Assembly (NCBI GenBank): GCA_022867625.1
Contig: JALIFM010000003.1
Coordinates: 1-64,000 of the forward strand
Source: Lachnospiraceae bacterium NSJ-143
GTDB lineage: Bacteria; Bacillota; Clostridia; Lachnospirales; Anaerotignaceae
DNA length: 64,000 nucleotides
Direction of reading: 5' to 3'
The notes under the pieces are model-generated. The model had not been told where the DNA came from. It searched no databases and saw only the letters and a program-made list of their open reading frames with translations. The first letter of the stretch is position 1. Each line of letters starts with the position of its first letter. The translations under genes and the position numbers were made by a program. Positions 43,173 through 52,299 of this stretch are shown one piece after another.

Positions 43173-43693
43173 AAAGAGCTATAACATTATTTATAATACT
43201 TATAATAAACCTGGTTTTGCAGAGTACGGTTTTACAGTATTTCAGGGTAAATTCTGTTATACCAAATACCGCTGTGGTTATAGTGGTATCAATGTCACTG
43301 CTCAGAGGCCGCGCCGAGGGGTGCGTTACGGGCTTTGCTGCCGGAATACTTCAGGATATATTCTTTGGCAGCTCCCTTGGCTACTATGCCCTGTTTGGCA
43401 TACTCACAGGCCTTATAGTAGGCAGGTTCAACCATAACTATTACCGCGAGAATTATGCCCTTCCCGTATTCCTGTGTTTTATAAGCACAGCCGTATACGA
43501 GAGCGCGGTATTTTTAACAGGAGCTTTTTTTGACGGATATCTCAATTATTTCTATTTCTTTATTAATATCATACTTCCTGAATCAGTTTATACCGCTGTG
43601 TCGGCTATAATAATATACAGGATACTGTTTTCGGTTAATGAGAGGATAGAAAAGTCTGAAAGGTACAAACGGAGACTTTTCAGCATAAAATAA
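43169..43693 (+). CDS. mreD: Rod-shape determining protein MreD
   Basis: 174 residues, about five membrane segments. VSMSLLRGRAEGCVTGFAAG and LQDIFFGSSLGYYALFGILT are the family pattern. GTG start overlapping the mreC TGA as GTGA. Membrane partner of MreC. Confidence 0.9.
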   Translation: MKRAITLFIILIINLVLQSTVLQYFRVNSVIPNTAVVIVVSMSLLRGRAEGCVTGFAAGILQDIFFGSSLGYYALFGILTGLIVGRFNHNYYRENYALPVFLCFISTAVYESAVFLTGAFFDGYLNYFYFFINIILPESVYTAVSAIIIYRILFSVNERIEKSERYKRRLFSIK

Positions 43694-43713
43694 AATTTTG
43701 GTGAAGCAAATAT

Positions 43714-46503
43714 ATGAAAAGTTTATTTGAGAGAATAACAGAATTAATGAAGAACCGGATATTTATAATGCTTGGCGGAATATTTATACTCTTTGCCGCT
43801 ATTTCGGTGCGCCTGTTCTCACTCCAGATTGTAAATGGCGAGGTTTACCAGCAGGAGCTTAAGACAAGCATAATGCAGGACATAACAATACCGGCTTCAA
43901 GAGGTATGATATACGACAGGTACGGCCGTCCTCTAGCTGTAAATGAGGCGGCTTTTTCTATAAAATTTGACGACAGCGTGACAGTGCCGCTGGCTAACCG
44001 CTCACAGTCAATATTGGATTTTGTAAAATCAAGAGGCGATTCAATATCCGACGACCTTCCTATAACCGCGTCATATCCAAGGAGCTTCACTTTTTCTTCT
44101 GAAGATGAAGAAACCAAGTGGAAACAGAAAGCAGGCCTTACAAAAAAGCAGTTAAAATATTCGGCCGATGAAACCTACGAGTATCTGCTGGAAAAATATC
44201 AGGTGCCTTCAACGCTGACAGATGACGAAAAGAGGAAATTTATAAGCCTGAGCATAAGCTGCTCGGACAAAAACCTTATGATTCTCTCACTTATAGACAT
44301 ACTTGACAGATTTGGCGAGACAATCAATGACGACCTGCCAATATCCTCCACAAAGCCTTATGAGTTCCTTTTTGACGGCAACGACACAAAGGAGACCTCG
44401 TGGAAAAAAAGCGTAGGCATGGAGGAAGAACAGTACAGCTATAACGCAGAGCAGACAGTTGAATATCTTATAGATTTCTTTGACATACCATCAAATCTTT
44501 CAGACGAAATTAAAAGGAAAGCCATAGCTGTAAGGTACTCACTCTACCTTATGAGATACAGGAAATACCAGCCCATAACAGTGGCCATAAACATAAAAGA
44601 TGAAACTGTGGCTTCAATAGAGGAGAACAATGGAAAATTCCCCGGGGCTTCTATCTATACCGATTCCCTGCGTGAATACCCTGACGGCGAGTATTTTTCC
44701 AATATTATAGGCTATATAGGCAAGATTAATGACAAGGAATATGAGACTTTCAAAGAATACGGCTACTCACAAAACGATACAATAGGCAAAATAGGTGTTG
44801 AAAACCTTTATGAGCTTCAGCTTCGCGGCGAAGACGGCCAGAGCCTTGTTGAGGTTGACGCATCCGGCCGCAGGATAAATACTATAGAAACTCAGGCTCC
44901 TGTGTCAGGCAACAATGTCTTTCTGACAATAGATAAAAAGCTTCAGATTGCGGCCTATAACCGCCTTGAGGAGGCTCTGGCCGAGACACTCATAAGAAAG
45001 CTTCAGGCCGTAAGCTCAAAGGATTCTCCTATAAGCCTTAAGGAGCTTTTTGGCTCAATGGTAAACAGCAACAATATATCTATCAAAAAAATCTGTACAT
45101 CAACAGACGGAGTGTCAAAGTTCATATATGACCTTATACTGAGCCAGCACCCTGATTTTGACCTGTCAAACGACGGCGCGTCCGATACTGCAAAGCTTGT
45201 AATAACAGCAGCTATAGAAGACGGAACACTTTCAAACAGGGATATGACTGTACTGCTTGTTGAGCAGGGCATAATAACGGCTGATGATGACTACCTGAAC
45301 AGTATAAAAAGCGGTGCTGTAACACCTCTGTCCGTTATAATAGAAAAGCTCAGGAGCCGTGAGCTGCACCCTTACCAGACAAACCTTGACCCCTGTTCAG
45401 GCTCTGTAGTAGTATCCAACGTTAACACCGGCGAGGTTTTGGCGCTTGTCACCTACCCGTCCTACGACAACAACAGGTTTGTAAACAGTTTTGATTCGGA
45501 ATATTACAGCCAGCTGCTAAACGACCCCACAACACCGCTTGTAAACAGGCCGCTTAAGCAGAAAAAAGCGCCCGGCTCCACATTTAAAATGATTACAGCC
45601 GTGACCGGGCTTGAAACCGGCGTTATCACACCTTCCGGACTTATACGTGACCTCGGCAAGTTTACAAAGGCCGGAACGCCTTACCCTAAGTGCTGGATAT
45701 ATCCGGGCGGCACACACATGAACATAAATGTTTCACATGCCCTTGAAGTATCCTGCAACTACTTTTTCTATGAGACTGCATTCCGCCTTGGAAACAGCCA
45801 AGAAGGCACAACCAGACAGGCAATAGACACACTCAACGAGTATATGGAGGGCTTTGGCCTTAACTCACCTACTGGTATTGAAATTGAGGAGACAGACTCA
45901 CGCATGGCCTCCCCTGAATATAAAGAGGAGACAATAAAATGGCAGAACCCTGACGCTACCACAAGCCAGACCAGATGGACAGACGGCGACACCATAAGAG
46001 CGGCCATTGGTCAGTCGGTAAACAACTATACACCTGCCGTAATGACAAAATATATTGCTACCCTCGCAAACGGCGGCACAAGGTATAAATACCATGTTAT
46101 AGACAAGGTTGAAACTTCCTCAGGTCAGGTTTCAGAACAGAAATCGCCTGAAATAGAACAGCAGATGCAGATATCAGAGAGCACGCTTCAGGCAGTTTAC
46201 GACGGAATGCTCCTTGTAACAAGCGGAAGCAAAGGCACACTTAGAAATATATTCAGGGATTTTCCTGTTAATGTCGCTGCAAAATCCGGAACGGCACAGG
46301 AAAACCTTTCAAGGAGCTCTCATACATGGTTTGTAGGCTTTGCGCCTTATGAGGACCCGCAGATAGCGGTTACTGTTATGATACCTTTCGGCGAGGCCTC
46401 GTCATCTCCAGCTGCAGTTGTGGGCAGAGAAATAATAGGCGAATATATGGGGCTCAATTACACTCCAGAAAACAGCTATATGGATGTGGAGCTTGCACAG
46501 TAA
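43714..46503 (+). CDS. mrdA: Penicillin-binding protein 2 (elongasome transpeptidase), enlarged
   Basis: 929 residues; class B PBPs of this group usually have 600-700. One N-terminal membrane helix (17-38); dimer/pedestal domain with ASRGMIYDRYGRPLAVNE. The transpeptidase domain has S622-T-F-K625 (APGSTFK), S680-C-N, and KSGTAQ near 860. The extra length comes from two places. First, a tandem duplication: residues ~100-178 and ~195-272 align (DDLPITASYPRSFTF with DDLPISSTKPYEFLF; YSADETYEYLLEKYQVPS with YNAEQTVEYLIDFFDIPS). Second, a helical insert of about 110 residues at ~430-550, just before the catalytic domain. It crosslinks side-wall peptidoglycan with RodA. Confidence 0.94.
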   Translation: MKSLFERITELMKNRIFIMLGGIFILFAAISVRLFSLQIVNGEVYQQELKTSIMQDITIPASRGMIYDRYGRPLAVNEAAFSIKFDDSVTVPLANRSQSILDFVKSRGDSISDDLPITASYPRSFTFSSEDEETKWKQKAGLTKKQLKYSADETYEYLLEKYQVPSTLTDDEKRKFISLSISCSDKNLMILSLIDILDRFGETINDDLPISSTKPYEFLFDGNDTKETSWKKSVGMEEEQYSYNAEQTVEYLIDFFDIPSNLSDEIKRKAIAVRYSLYLMRYRKYQPITVAINIKDETVASIEENNGKFPGASIYTDSLREYPDGEYFSNIIGYIGKINDKEYETFKEYGYSQNDTIGKIGVENLYELQLRGEDGQSLVEVDASGRRINTIETQAPVSGNNVFLTIDKKLQIAAYNRLEEALAETLIRKLQAVSSKDSPISLKELFGSMVNSNNISIKKICTSTDGVSKFIYDLILSQHPDFDLSNDGASDTAKLVITAAIEDGTLSNRDMTVLLVEQGIITADDDYLNSIKSGAVTPLSVIIEKLRSRELHPYQTNLDPCSGSVVVSNVNTGEVLALVTYPSYDNNRFVNSFDSEYYSQLLNDPTTPLVNRPLKQKKAPGSTFKMITAVTGLETGVITPSGLIRDLGKFTKAGTPYPKCWIYPGGTHMNINVSHALEVSCNYFFYETAFRLGNSQEGTTRQAIDTLNEYMEGFGLNSPTGIEIEETDSRMASPEYKEETIKWQNPDATTSQTRWTDGDTIRAAIGQSVNNYTPAVMTKYIATLANGGTRYKYHVIDKVETSSGQVSEQKSPEIEQQMQISESTLQAVYDGMLLVTSGSKGTLRNIFRDFPVNVAAKSGTAQENLSRSSHTWFVGFAPYEDPQIAVTVMIPFGEASSSPAAVVGREIIGEYMGLNYTPENSYMDVELAQ

Positions 46504-46611
46504 CACCATTTATCAAAAAATCCGCGTTTTTTTACCAAAAACGCCCTAAAACTTGCAGATATCGGCTAATAACAGTATAATAAATTCAAATATACTACGG
46601 AGGGATATCAA

Positions 46612-47175
46612 ATGATTACTTTTGTGACCGATGACAACAGGAGCAACTCTCCTCTTGAGGACGACGGACCGGAAATAGCATTAACTGAAAAGGGCCAGCC
46701 TGTTGGTAAGATAATTGAGGAAGCCGAAGCTGAAAACGAGTCTGAATTAAAAAGCAGTAATGCCGGCGAGGCTGCTGATAAAGCTGTCAGCACAGAAACA
46801 GAGAAAAAAATAGACGAGCTTATAAAAAATGAATTTTCAATAAAGGAGCACACTACAAAGTTCTATAAGGGCAATCTGCGCAACGGAATGTCCCTTGAAT
46901 ATGACGGAAGCGTAATAATACTTGGCGATGTAAACCCGGGCGCCGAGGTTAAGGCCGCCGGCAATATACTCATACTTGGAGCTTTAAAGGGCATAGCCCA
47001 CGCCGGCAGCAAAGGAAACACTGACGCGTTTGTTTTCGCTCTCAGCCTTATACCTGTACAGCTCAGGATAGGCGGCATAATAACACGCTTTCCTGACGGA
47101 GACAGCAAGCTTAACCGCAAACCGGAATACGCATATGTCGAAGACGGAAAAATATACGTTTCTTCTTTCGAATAA
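46612..47175 (+). CDS. minC: Septum site-determining protein MinC, short form
   Basis: 187 residues; usual MinC is 210-230. The C-terminal beta-helix domain (about 82-187) is clear: KGNLRNGMSLEYDGSVIILG, DVNPGAEVKAAGNILILGAL, LIPVQLRIGGIITRFPDG. The first ~80 residues are acidic and low in hydrophobics (IEEAEAENESELKSSNAGEA), so a folded MinC_N domain is not recognisable. The C-domain dimerises and binds MinD and FtsZ tails. ATG 46612 with ACGGAGGG. Confidence 0.9.
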   Translation: MITFVTDDNRSNSPLEDDGPEIALTEKGQPVGKIIEEAEAENESELKSSNAGEAADKAVSTETEKKIDELIKNEFSIKEHTTKFYKGNLRNGMSLEYDGSVIILGDVNPGAEVKAAGNILILGALKGIAHAGSKGNTDAFVFALSLIPVQLRIGGIITRFPDGDSKLNRKPEYAYVEDGKIYVSSFE

Positions 47176-47402
47176 TTAATACATTTTTATGCGGCCTTTT
47201 ATATATAATCAGCAGTTATTTTGTCAAAAGCCTGCGAAAATTGAAAATATATTTTAAAATTTGCTAAAAAAAACTGATGCAAAATATTCACATTTTTGTT
47301 AATATAGTTTTATATAGAATTAAAGGAAGATTCCGGTTAAAACAAACTGTAATTTAAAGCAAAAACTTGACAATAAAGCTTATTAAGCTGGGAGGATAAC
47401 AA

Positions 47403-48200
47403 ATGGGAGAAGTAATAGTTATAACAAGCGGTAAAGGCGGTGTTGGAAAAACAACAACCTCCGCCAACTTAGGCTGCGGCCTTGCCATTGCCGGCAGGAA
47501 AGTAGCACTTGTAGATGCCGATATAGGACTCAGAAACCTTGATGTGGTTATGGGCCTTGAAAACAGGATAGTATACGACCTTGTTGATGTTGTAGAGGGA
47601 AAATGCAGGCTCAAGCAGGCTCTTATAAAGGACAAGCGCTATTCAGGCCTTTACCTTCTTCCTGCCGCGCAGACAAGGGATAAGGACGCTGTTTCCCCTG
47701 AACAGATGCAAAAGCTCTGTGAAAACCTTAAAGAAGAAGAATTTGACTACATAATAATTGACTGCCCTGCCGGAATTGAACAGGGCTTCAAAAACGCTAT
47801 TGCCGGAGCTGACCGCGCCCTTGTGGTAACAACACCTGAGGTATCGGCTGTAAGGGATGCCGACAGGATAATAGGCCTTCTTGAAGCCAATGAGATTCAA
47901 AACCCCGCCCTTATTTTAAACCGTGTAAGGCCTGACATGGTCGACAGAGGCGATATGATGAGCATGGAAGATGTAACAGAAATACTTGCTATTGACATAA
48001 TAGGCCTTGTTCCTGATGATGAATCAATAGTTGTGCAGACAAATAGAGGCGAGCCTGCCGTGACAGTTGAATCGTCAAAAGCCGGACAGGCATACCGCAA
48101 TATAACCCAGAGGATTTTAGGAAATGATGTTCCCCTTATGGAATTTAAACAGGAGCAGACTTTTATGGACAAGCTTAAGAAATTATTCCGCAAAGGCTGA
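47403..48200 (+). CDS. minD: Septum site-determining ATPase MinD
   Basis: 265 residues. Deviant Walker A SGKGGVGKTTTSANLG, switch regions DADIGLRNLDVVMGLENR and IIIDCPAGIEQGF. The C-terminal amphipathic membrane-targeting helix is FMDKLKKLFRKG. It binds the membrane with ATP and recruits MinC; MinE stimulates hydrolysis. GGGAGG before ATG. The 227-bp gap before it is AT-rich and may hold a second promoter, though I see none of high quality. Confidence 0.97.
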   Translation: MGEVIVITSGKGGVGKTTTSANLGCGLAIAGRKVALVDADIGLRNLDVVMGLENRIVYDLVDVVEGKCRLKQALIKDKRYSGLYLLPAAQTRDKDAVSPEQMQKLCENLKEEEFDYIIIDCPAGIEQGFKNAIAGADRALVVTTPEVSAVRDADRIIGLLEANEIQNPALILNRVRPDMVDRGDMMSMEDVTEILAIDIIGLVPDDESIVVQTNRGEPAVTVESSKAGQAYRNITQRILGNDVPLMEFKQEQTFMDKLKKLFRKG

Positions 48201-48273
48201 CAGGGCTTGATGCACACTGCCCTTTGTTTGAAATTACTGGTTTTTTTCTAAGTCTTTGACAGGAGTGATGACA

Positions 48274-48564
48274 ATGGATTTGTTTGATTTTTTAGGTTTT
48301 TTCAAAAAAAAGGAGCCGTCCTCCGGAGATGTGGCAAAAGACAGGCTTAAGCTTGTTCTTGTACATGACCGTGTAAACTGTTCCTCACAGGTTCTTGAAA
48401 TGCTTAAAGGAGATATTATAAAGGTTATCTCCAACTATATGGAAATAGATGAAGATGAGCTTGACATAAACATAACTCAGACGCGTTCTGATGACAACTC
48501 CGGAACAGTACCTGTTCTTTACGCAAACATACCTATTAAGAGTATGCGAAGAAATACAAATTAA
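48274..48564 (+). CDS. minE: Cell division topological specificity factor MinE
   Basis: 96 residues. N-terminal membrane/MinD-binding helix (MDLFDFLGFFKKKE), MinD contact segment AKDRLKLVLVHDRVNCSSQV, C-terminal dimer domain (DELDINITQTRSDD). The start is ATG 48274 with AGGAG 8 bp upstream; a frame six codons longer starts inside the SD region. Gives oscillation or polar placement of MinCD. Confidence 0.95.
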   Translation: MDLFDFLGFFKKKEPSSGDVAKDRLKLVLVHDRVNCSSQVLEMLKGDIIKVISNYMEIDEDELDINITQTRSDDNSGTVPVLYANIPIKSMRRNTN

Positions 48565-48629
48565 AGCGGAACTCAGGCAGACTCGCACCAGCAGGAAGAG
48601 CCTGCCTTTTATTATCGGAGAACAAAAAT

Positions 48630-49769
48630 ATGGACTTGAGAAAATTTAAAAATCTGGACTGGTGGCTTATCTGCGCTGTCATAGCGCTTTCTATATTCGG
48701 AATAATCTGTATTGGTTCAGCCACCCACATAAACCTTGGGGAGAGCCGTTCTACATATTACTCACAGATGCTGTGGGTAACTGTAGGCGTTATTATAATG
48801 TTTGCCGTACTGTTTGTTAATCTTGACTTTTTTGCAGGTCTTTACAAACAGATATATGTACTCAACATACTTCTTTTGATAGCTGTCCTTTTAATAGGCA
48901 CCACCGCCAACGGGGCTAAAAGGTGGATATATTTTGGGCCTATAGGAATACAGCCTTCGGAGTTTTCAAAAATTATAATGATATTTTGTCTGGCGAAAGT
49001 TATTGACAAAAACAGGCAATGGATTAATAATAAAAATATACTGATAAAGATATGCCTTTTTACCGCTGTGCCTATAATACTTATTCAAAAGCAGCCTTCT
49101 CTTTCCGCCAGCCTTGTGCTTCTTGCAATACTGGCTGTCGAAATTTTTTCTGCCGGATTAAATTATAAGTACATAGCATGGGCCTTTATTATACTGGTGC
49201 CTATTGTATTGTTTATAATGTGGGACGTATTAAGAGAAAATCCCATCATCGTTGACAAAATCCTCCGCCCTCATCAGATAACCCGTATACTCACGTTCCT
49301 CAGGCCGGAGGAAGGTTCAGACAGCTATTACCAGACGCTTAAATCAATAAGCGCTATCGGTTCAGGCCGCCTGATGGGAAAAGGCCTTTATGAGGGCACA
49401 TTAAATCAGTTGAGCTATCTTCCTGAGCCTTACAATGACTTTATATTTTCAGTTATAGGTGAGGAATTCGGGTTTATAGGCTGTGTAGGTGTTTTGCTGG
49501 TTCAGCTTTTTATTATTTTCAGATGCGCTCTTATCGCGATGAGCTGCCGAGACAGTTTCTTTCAGCTTACAGCCGCCGGCGTAGCCGGTATGATTGCATT
49601 CCAGACTTTTGTAAACACCGGAGTTGCAACCGGAATACTTCCAAATACCGGTATGTCTCTCCCGTTTGTAAGCTACGGCGGAAGCTCTATGTGGACAAAC
49701 ATGGCGTCTATAGGCCTTGTACTGAACATAAGCCTGCGACGCTCAAAATCATTATTCGAGGAGGTTTGA
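48630..49769 (+). CDS. rodA: SEDS peptidoglycan polymerase RodA
   Basis: 379 residues, ten membrane segments. GAKRWIYFGPIGIQPSEFSK is the SEDS signature; the catalytic Asp-bearing loop and RPEEGSDSYYQTLKSISAIG follow. The C-terminal NTGVATGILPNTGMSLPFVS GGSS part is the family end motif. It polymerises glycan with PBP2 (mrdA upstream). It is called RodA rather than FtsW because of the mre/mrdA context. Confidence 0.93.
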   Translation: MDLRKFKNLDWWLICAVIALSIFGIICIGSATHINLGESRSTYYSQMLWVTVGVIIMFAVLFVNLDFFAGLYKQIYVLNILLLIAVLLIGTTANGAKRWIYFGPIGIQPSEFSKIIMIFCLAKVIDKNRQWINNKNILIKICLFTAVPIILIQKQPSLSASLVLLAILAVEIFSAGLNYKYIAWAFIILVPIVLFIMWDVLRENPIIVDKILRPHQITRILTFLRPEEGSDSYYQTLKSISAIGSGRLMGKGLYEGTLNQLSYLPEPYNDFIFSVIGEEFGFIGCVGVLLVQLFIIFRCALIAMSCRDSFFQLTAAGVAGMIAFQTFVNTGVATGILPNTGMSLPFVSYGGSSMWTNMASIGLVLNISLRRSKSLFEEV

Positions 49770-49774
49770 AATAA

Positions 49775-50170
49775 GTGAATATTGCACTGATAGCACATGA
49801 CAACAAAAAAAAGCTCATGGAAAATCTCTGTATCGCATACAGACACATACTTTCAAAGCATACTCTGTATGCTACAGGCACAACTGGCCGTCTGGTAGAG
49901 GAAGCGGCTAACATAACGGTACACAAATATCTTGCCGGGCCTCTTGGCGGAGAGCAGCAGCTCGGAAGCCAGGTAGCAAGCAATGATATAGACCTTGTCA
50001 TTTTTCTACGCGACCCTGTAACACAAAAAAGTTATGAACCGAGCATAAACAGTATCCTCAGATTATGCGACATACACAATATCCCTCTGGCAAGCAACCT
50101 GGCAACAGCAGAAATACTTCTTCTGGCACTTGACCGCGGTGACCTTGACTGGAGAAACGTAGTTAAATAA
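49775..50170 (+). CDS. mgsA: Methylglyoxal synthase
   Basis: 131 residues. IALIAHDNKKKLM, TGTTGRL (phosphate binding), GPLGGEQQLGSQVASNDID with the catalytic Asp, and NIPLASNLATAEI. It converts dihydroxyacetone phosphate to methylglyoxal and releases Pi, a Pi-sparing bypass of lower glycolysis. GTG start at 49775, 6 bp after rodA. It is common downstream of rodA in Clostridia. Confidence 0.96.
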   Translation: MNIALIAHDNKKKLMENLCIAYRHILSKHTLYATGTTGRLVEEAANITVHKYLAGPLGGEQQLGSQVASNDIDLVIFLRDPVTQKSYEPSINSILRLCDIHNIPLASNLATAEILLLALDRGDLDWRNVVK

Positions 50171-50494
50171 ATGGCGGCAAAAGCTATTGTCCTCTACTAT
50201 CTGTCTTTAAATCTGGCACTGTTTATTTTAATGGGATATGACAAGCGCTGTGCGGTAAAAGGCAAATGGCGTATTCCGGAATCAACTCTTTTTATATTCT
50301 CACTTTTAGGAGGCGCTGCTGGCGGGTTTGCTGGAATGTACCTGTTTCATCATAAAAGCCGTAAATGGAGTTTCAGGATAATATATTGCATATCACTTCT
50401 GGTTCATATAGCTCTGGTTTATTATATTTTTAAAAATCATATACTGTTTCTGCCGGCTGCGGGAAATGATTTTATATTTACTGTTACCGGATAA
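50171..50494 (+). CDS. DUF1294 membrane protein
   Basis: 107 residues. N-terminal membrane segment, then MGYDKRCAVKGKWRIPESTL and LGGAAGGFAGMYLFHHKSRK, which define DUF1294. Two more membrane segments follow. Function unknown. It starts directly after the mgsA stop codon; last gene of the mreB-led run. Confidence 0.85.
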   Translation: MAAKAIVLYYLSLNLALFILMGYDKRCAVKGKWRIPESTLFIFSLLGGAAGGFAGMYLFHHKSRKWSFRIIYCISLLVHIALVYYIFKNHILFLPAAGNDFIFTVTG

Positions 50495-50510
50495 TCTGAT
50501 TAATTACAAT

Positions 50511-50536
50511 AAAAAAAGCCTGTACAGGCTTTTTTT
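50511..50536. terminator. Bidirectional terminator
   Basis: AAAAAAAGCCTG palindromic with CAGGCTTTTTTT, with T-tracts both ways, between convergent DUF1294 and nucleotidyltransferase genes. Confidence 0.85.
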
Positions 50537-50544
50537 ATTGTCTC

Positions 50545-51285
50545 TTATTTTTTATTGTCAAACAACCCGCAAACAAAAGCGTAGCTTTCAGGAGTACCTA
50601 TATCATAGCATTCCTCGCTGAATTTATAGGCATACACCGGCTTTTTCTTATGAAGCCACTCTACAAAATGCCCTGGTGCGTCAGGCTTATTCCCCTCCTC
50701 AATGTACCTGCCAAAAAGAGGAACCGTTTCTTTCTTATAGATATATGTGGCGTATACAACATTGTTAGACTTCGGGTTTTCAGGCTTTTCTTCAATGTCA
50801 ATAACCCTTGAATCCGGAGCCAGAAGAGCTATGCCAAACTGCCTCAGCATTTCACGGTTATCATATGACTTTACACATACACAGTCGCTGTCCTTTTCCA
50901 TGAAAAAACGGTAGTAATCACTTAGACTGTAAGTAAAGAAATTGTCGCCTGCGATTATCATAACATCATCATCTATGTTTTTCTGCTTAATTGTATACAG
51001 GATATCACCTATGGCGCCCCGTCTGTTTTCCTCCGATGTTGTGCCGTCATCAATCACAGCTATAGGCTTAGAGCACTTGTGTTCCTTTGCCCACAGCTCA
51101 AACTGGTCAGCGAATTTATGGTTTGTAATAACATAAATCTCGTCTACAGCCGCAATACTTTCGACCTGCTCAACTATATAATCGACTATTGCCTTGCCGT
51201 TTATAGGCAGCAGCGCTTTAGGTTTATTTATTGTAAGAGGATAAAGCCTTGTGGCATATCCTGCTACTAATATTATAGCTTTCAT
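50545..51285 (-). CDS. Sugar-nucleotidyltransferase (RmlA/glucose-1-phosphate transferase-like)
   Basis: 246 residues. N-terminal nucleotide motif ILVAGYATRLYPLTINKPKA (Gly of the usual GGxGTR replaced: AGYATR), GDNFF metal site, EEKPENPKSN. The C-terminal FVEWLHKKKPVYAYKFSEEC and YDIGTPESY complete the family. It joins NTP with a sugar 1-phosphate. It stands alone, with no glycan operon nearby, so the sugar is unknown. ATG 51285 with GCGAGG. Confidence 0.88.
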   Translation of the reverse strand: MKAIILVAGYATRLYPLTINKPKALLPINGKAIVDYIVEQVESIAAVDEIYVITNHKFADQFELWAKEHKCSKPIAVIDDGTTSEENRRGAIGDILYTIKQKNIDDDVMIIAGDNFFTYSLSDYYRFFMEKDSDCVCVKSYDNREMLRQFGIALLAPDSRVIDIEEKPENPKSNNVVYATYIYKKETVPLFGRYIEEGNKPDAPGHFVEWLHKKKPVYAYKFSEECYDIGTPESYAFVCGLFDNKK

Positions 51286-51310
51286 TTTGTATTCCTCGCT
51301 TTAATTACGC

Positions 51311-52282
51311 TCAAATATCAAAATATACGCGCCTTATAGTTTCCAGATTTTCCGGAAGCCTTGCACTAAACTCCATTCCATCCAGATAAGACAGAAGTCC
51401 GCTGTTTTCACCAAACACTATACGGCATGCATATAAAAACTGGTTGTTGAGTCCATATTTTTCACGTACAAATTTATTTACACGCTCATCGCCGTATTTT
51501 CTGTCACCCACAACAGAATAGCCCATGGCTTTCAGATGAGCCCTTATCTGGTGCGATTTACCGGTTATAAGCTCTACCTCCAAAAGTGAAAAACCATTTT
51601 TGACAGCCAGCGGCCGCACCTTGGTAAATATTTTATCTGCCCCCGGAGTTTCTTTTTTCAGTACCTTTACTTTATTGGTTTTGGTATCCTTAATATGGTA
51701 TCCGAAAAATTCATGTTCACAATCCATTTCACCTTTGACCATTGTGATGTAAAATTTGTGGATTTTTCTGTCAGCTATAGCCTTGTTAAGCTCCTGTACT
51801 GCCCTTAAATTTTTGCCTGCTATAACTATTCCTCCAGTGTTTCTGTCAAGGCGGTTGCACACGGCAGGTGTAAATGACGACTCTTTGTCAGGGCTGTACT
51901 TTCCGGTTTCATAGAGATAATATAATATCTGGTCTATAAGTGTACACTTGTCCTGAGCGCTTTCCGGGTGCGTAAGAAGCCCTGCCGGCTTAGTTACAAT
52001 TAACAGGTTCTCATCCTCAAAAACCACTCCAAAATGCCTTTCAGCCCTGTTTACCGCTTTGGTCTCCATAAATGAGTCCATTGTTTCCTCAGACAAATAC
52101 ATTTCCAGAACATCGCCTGATAAAAGTATCTCGTTTCCCTCTGCCCTGCCGCCATTGAGCTTAATGCGCTTTTTTCTGAGCATTTTATAGACAAACGATT
52201 TTGGCGCTTTGTTAAAATATTTTAAGAGGAATTTGTCAAGCCTCTGGTTTTCCTCATTTTTGGTTATATTTAATTCCTTCAT
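51311..52282 (-). CDS. RluA-family pseudouridine synthase
   Basis: 323 residues. S4 RNA-binding domain at about 10-75 (NQRLDKFLLKYFNKAPKSFV, KRIKLNGGRAEGNEI); catalytic Asp in CNRLDRNTGGIVIAGK. The late motif is GKSHQIRAHLKAMGY. It makes pseudouridine in rRNA or tRNA. Ordered directly after prfB. ATG 52282 with GAGGCAG. Confidence 0.92.
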   Translation of the reverse strand: MKELNITKNEENQRLDKFLLKYFNKAPKSFVYKMLRKKRIKLNGGRAEGNEILLSGDVLEMYLSEETMDSFMETKAVNRAERHFGVVFEDENLLIVTKPAGLLTHPESAQDKCTLIDQILYYLYETGKYSPDKESSFTPAVCNRLDRNTGGIVIAGKNLRAVQELNKAIADRKIHKFYITMVKGEMDCEHEFFGYHIKDTKTNKVKVLKKETPGADKIFTKVRPLAVKNGFSLLEVELITGKSHQIRAHLKAMGYSVVGDRKYGDERVNKFVREKYGLNNQFLYACRIVFGENSGLLSYLDGMEFSARLPENLETIRRVYFDI

Positions 52283-52299
52283 TTTTTGGCTGCCTCTTA

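Noticed and set aside
46504-46545. Terminator after mrdA (GCGTTTTT/AAAAACGC)
   Set aside because: The stem is mostly A-T and is not followed by a T-tract; read-through into minC is equally likely.
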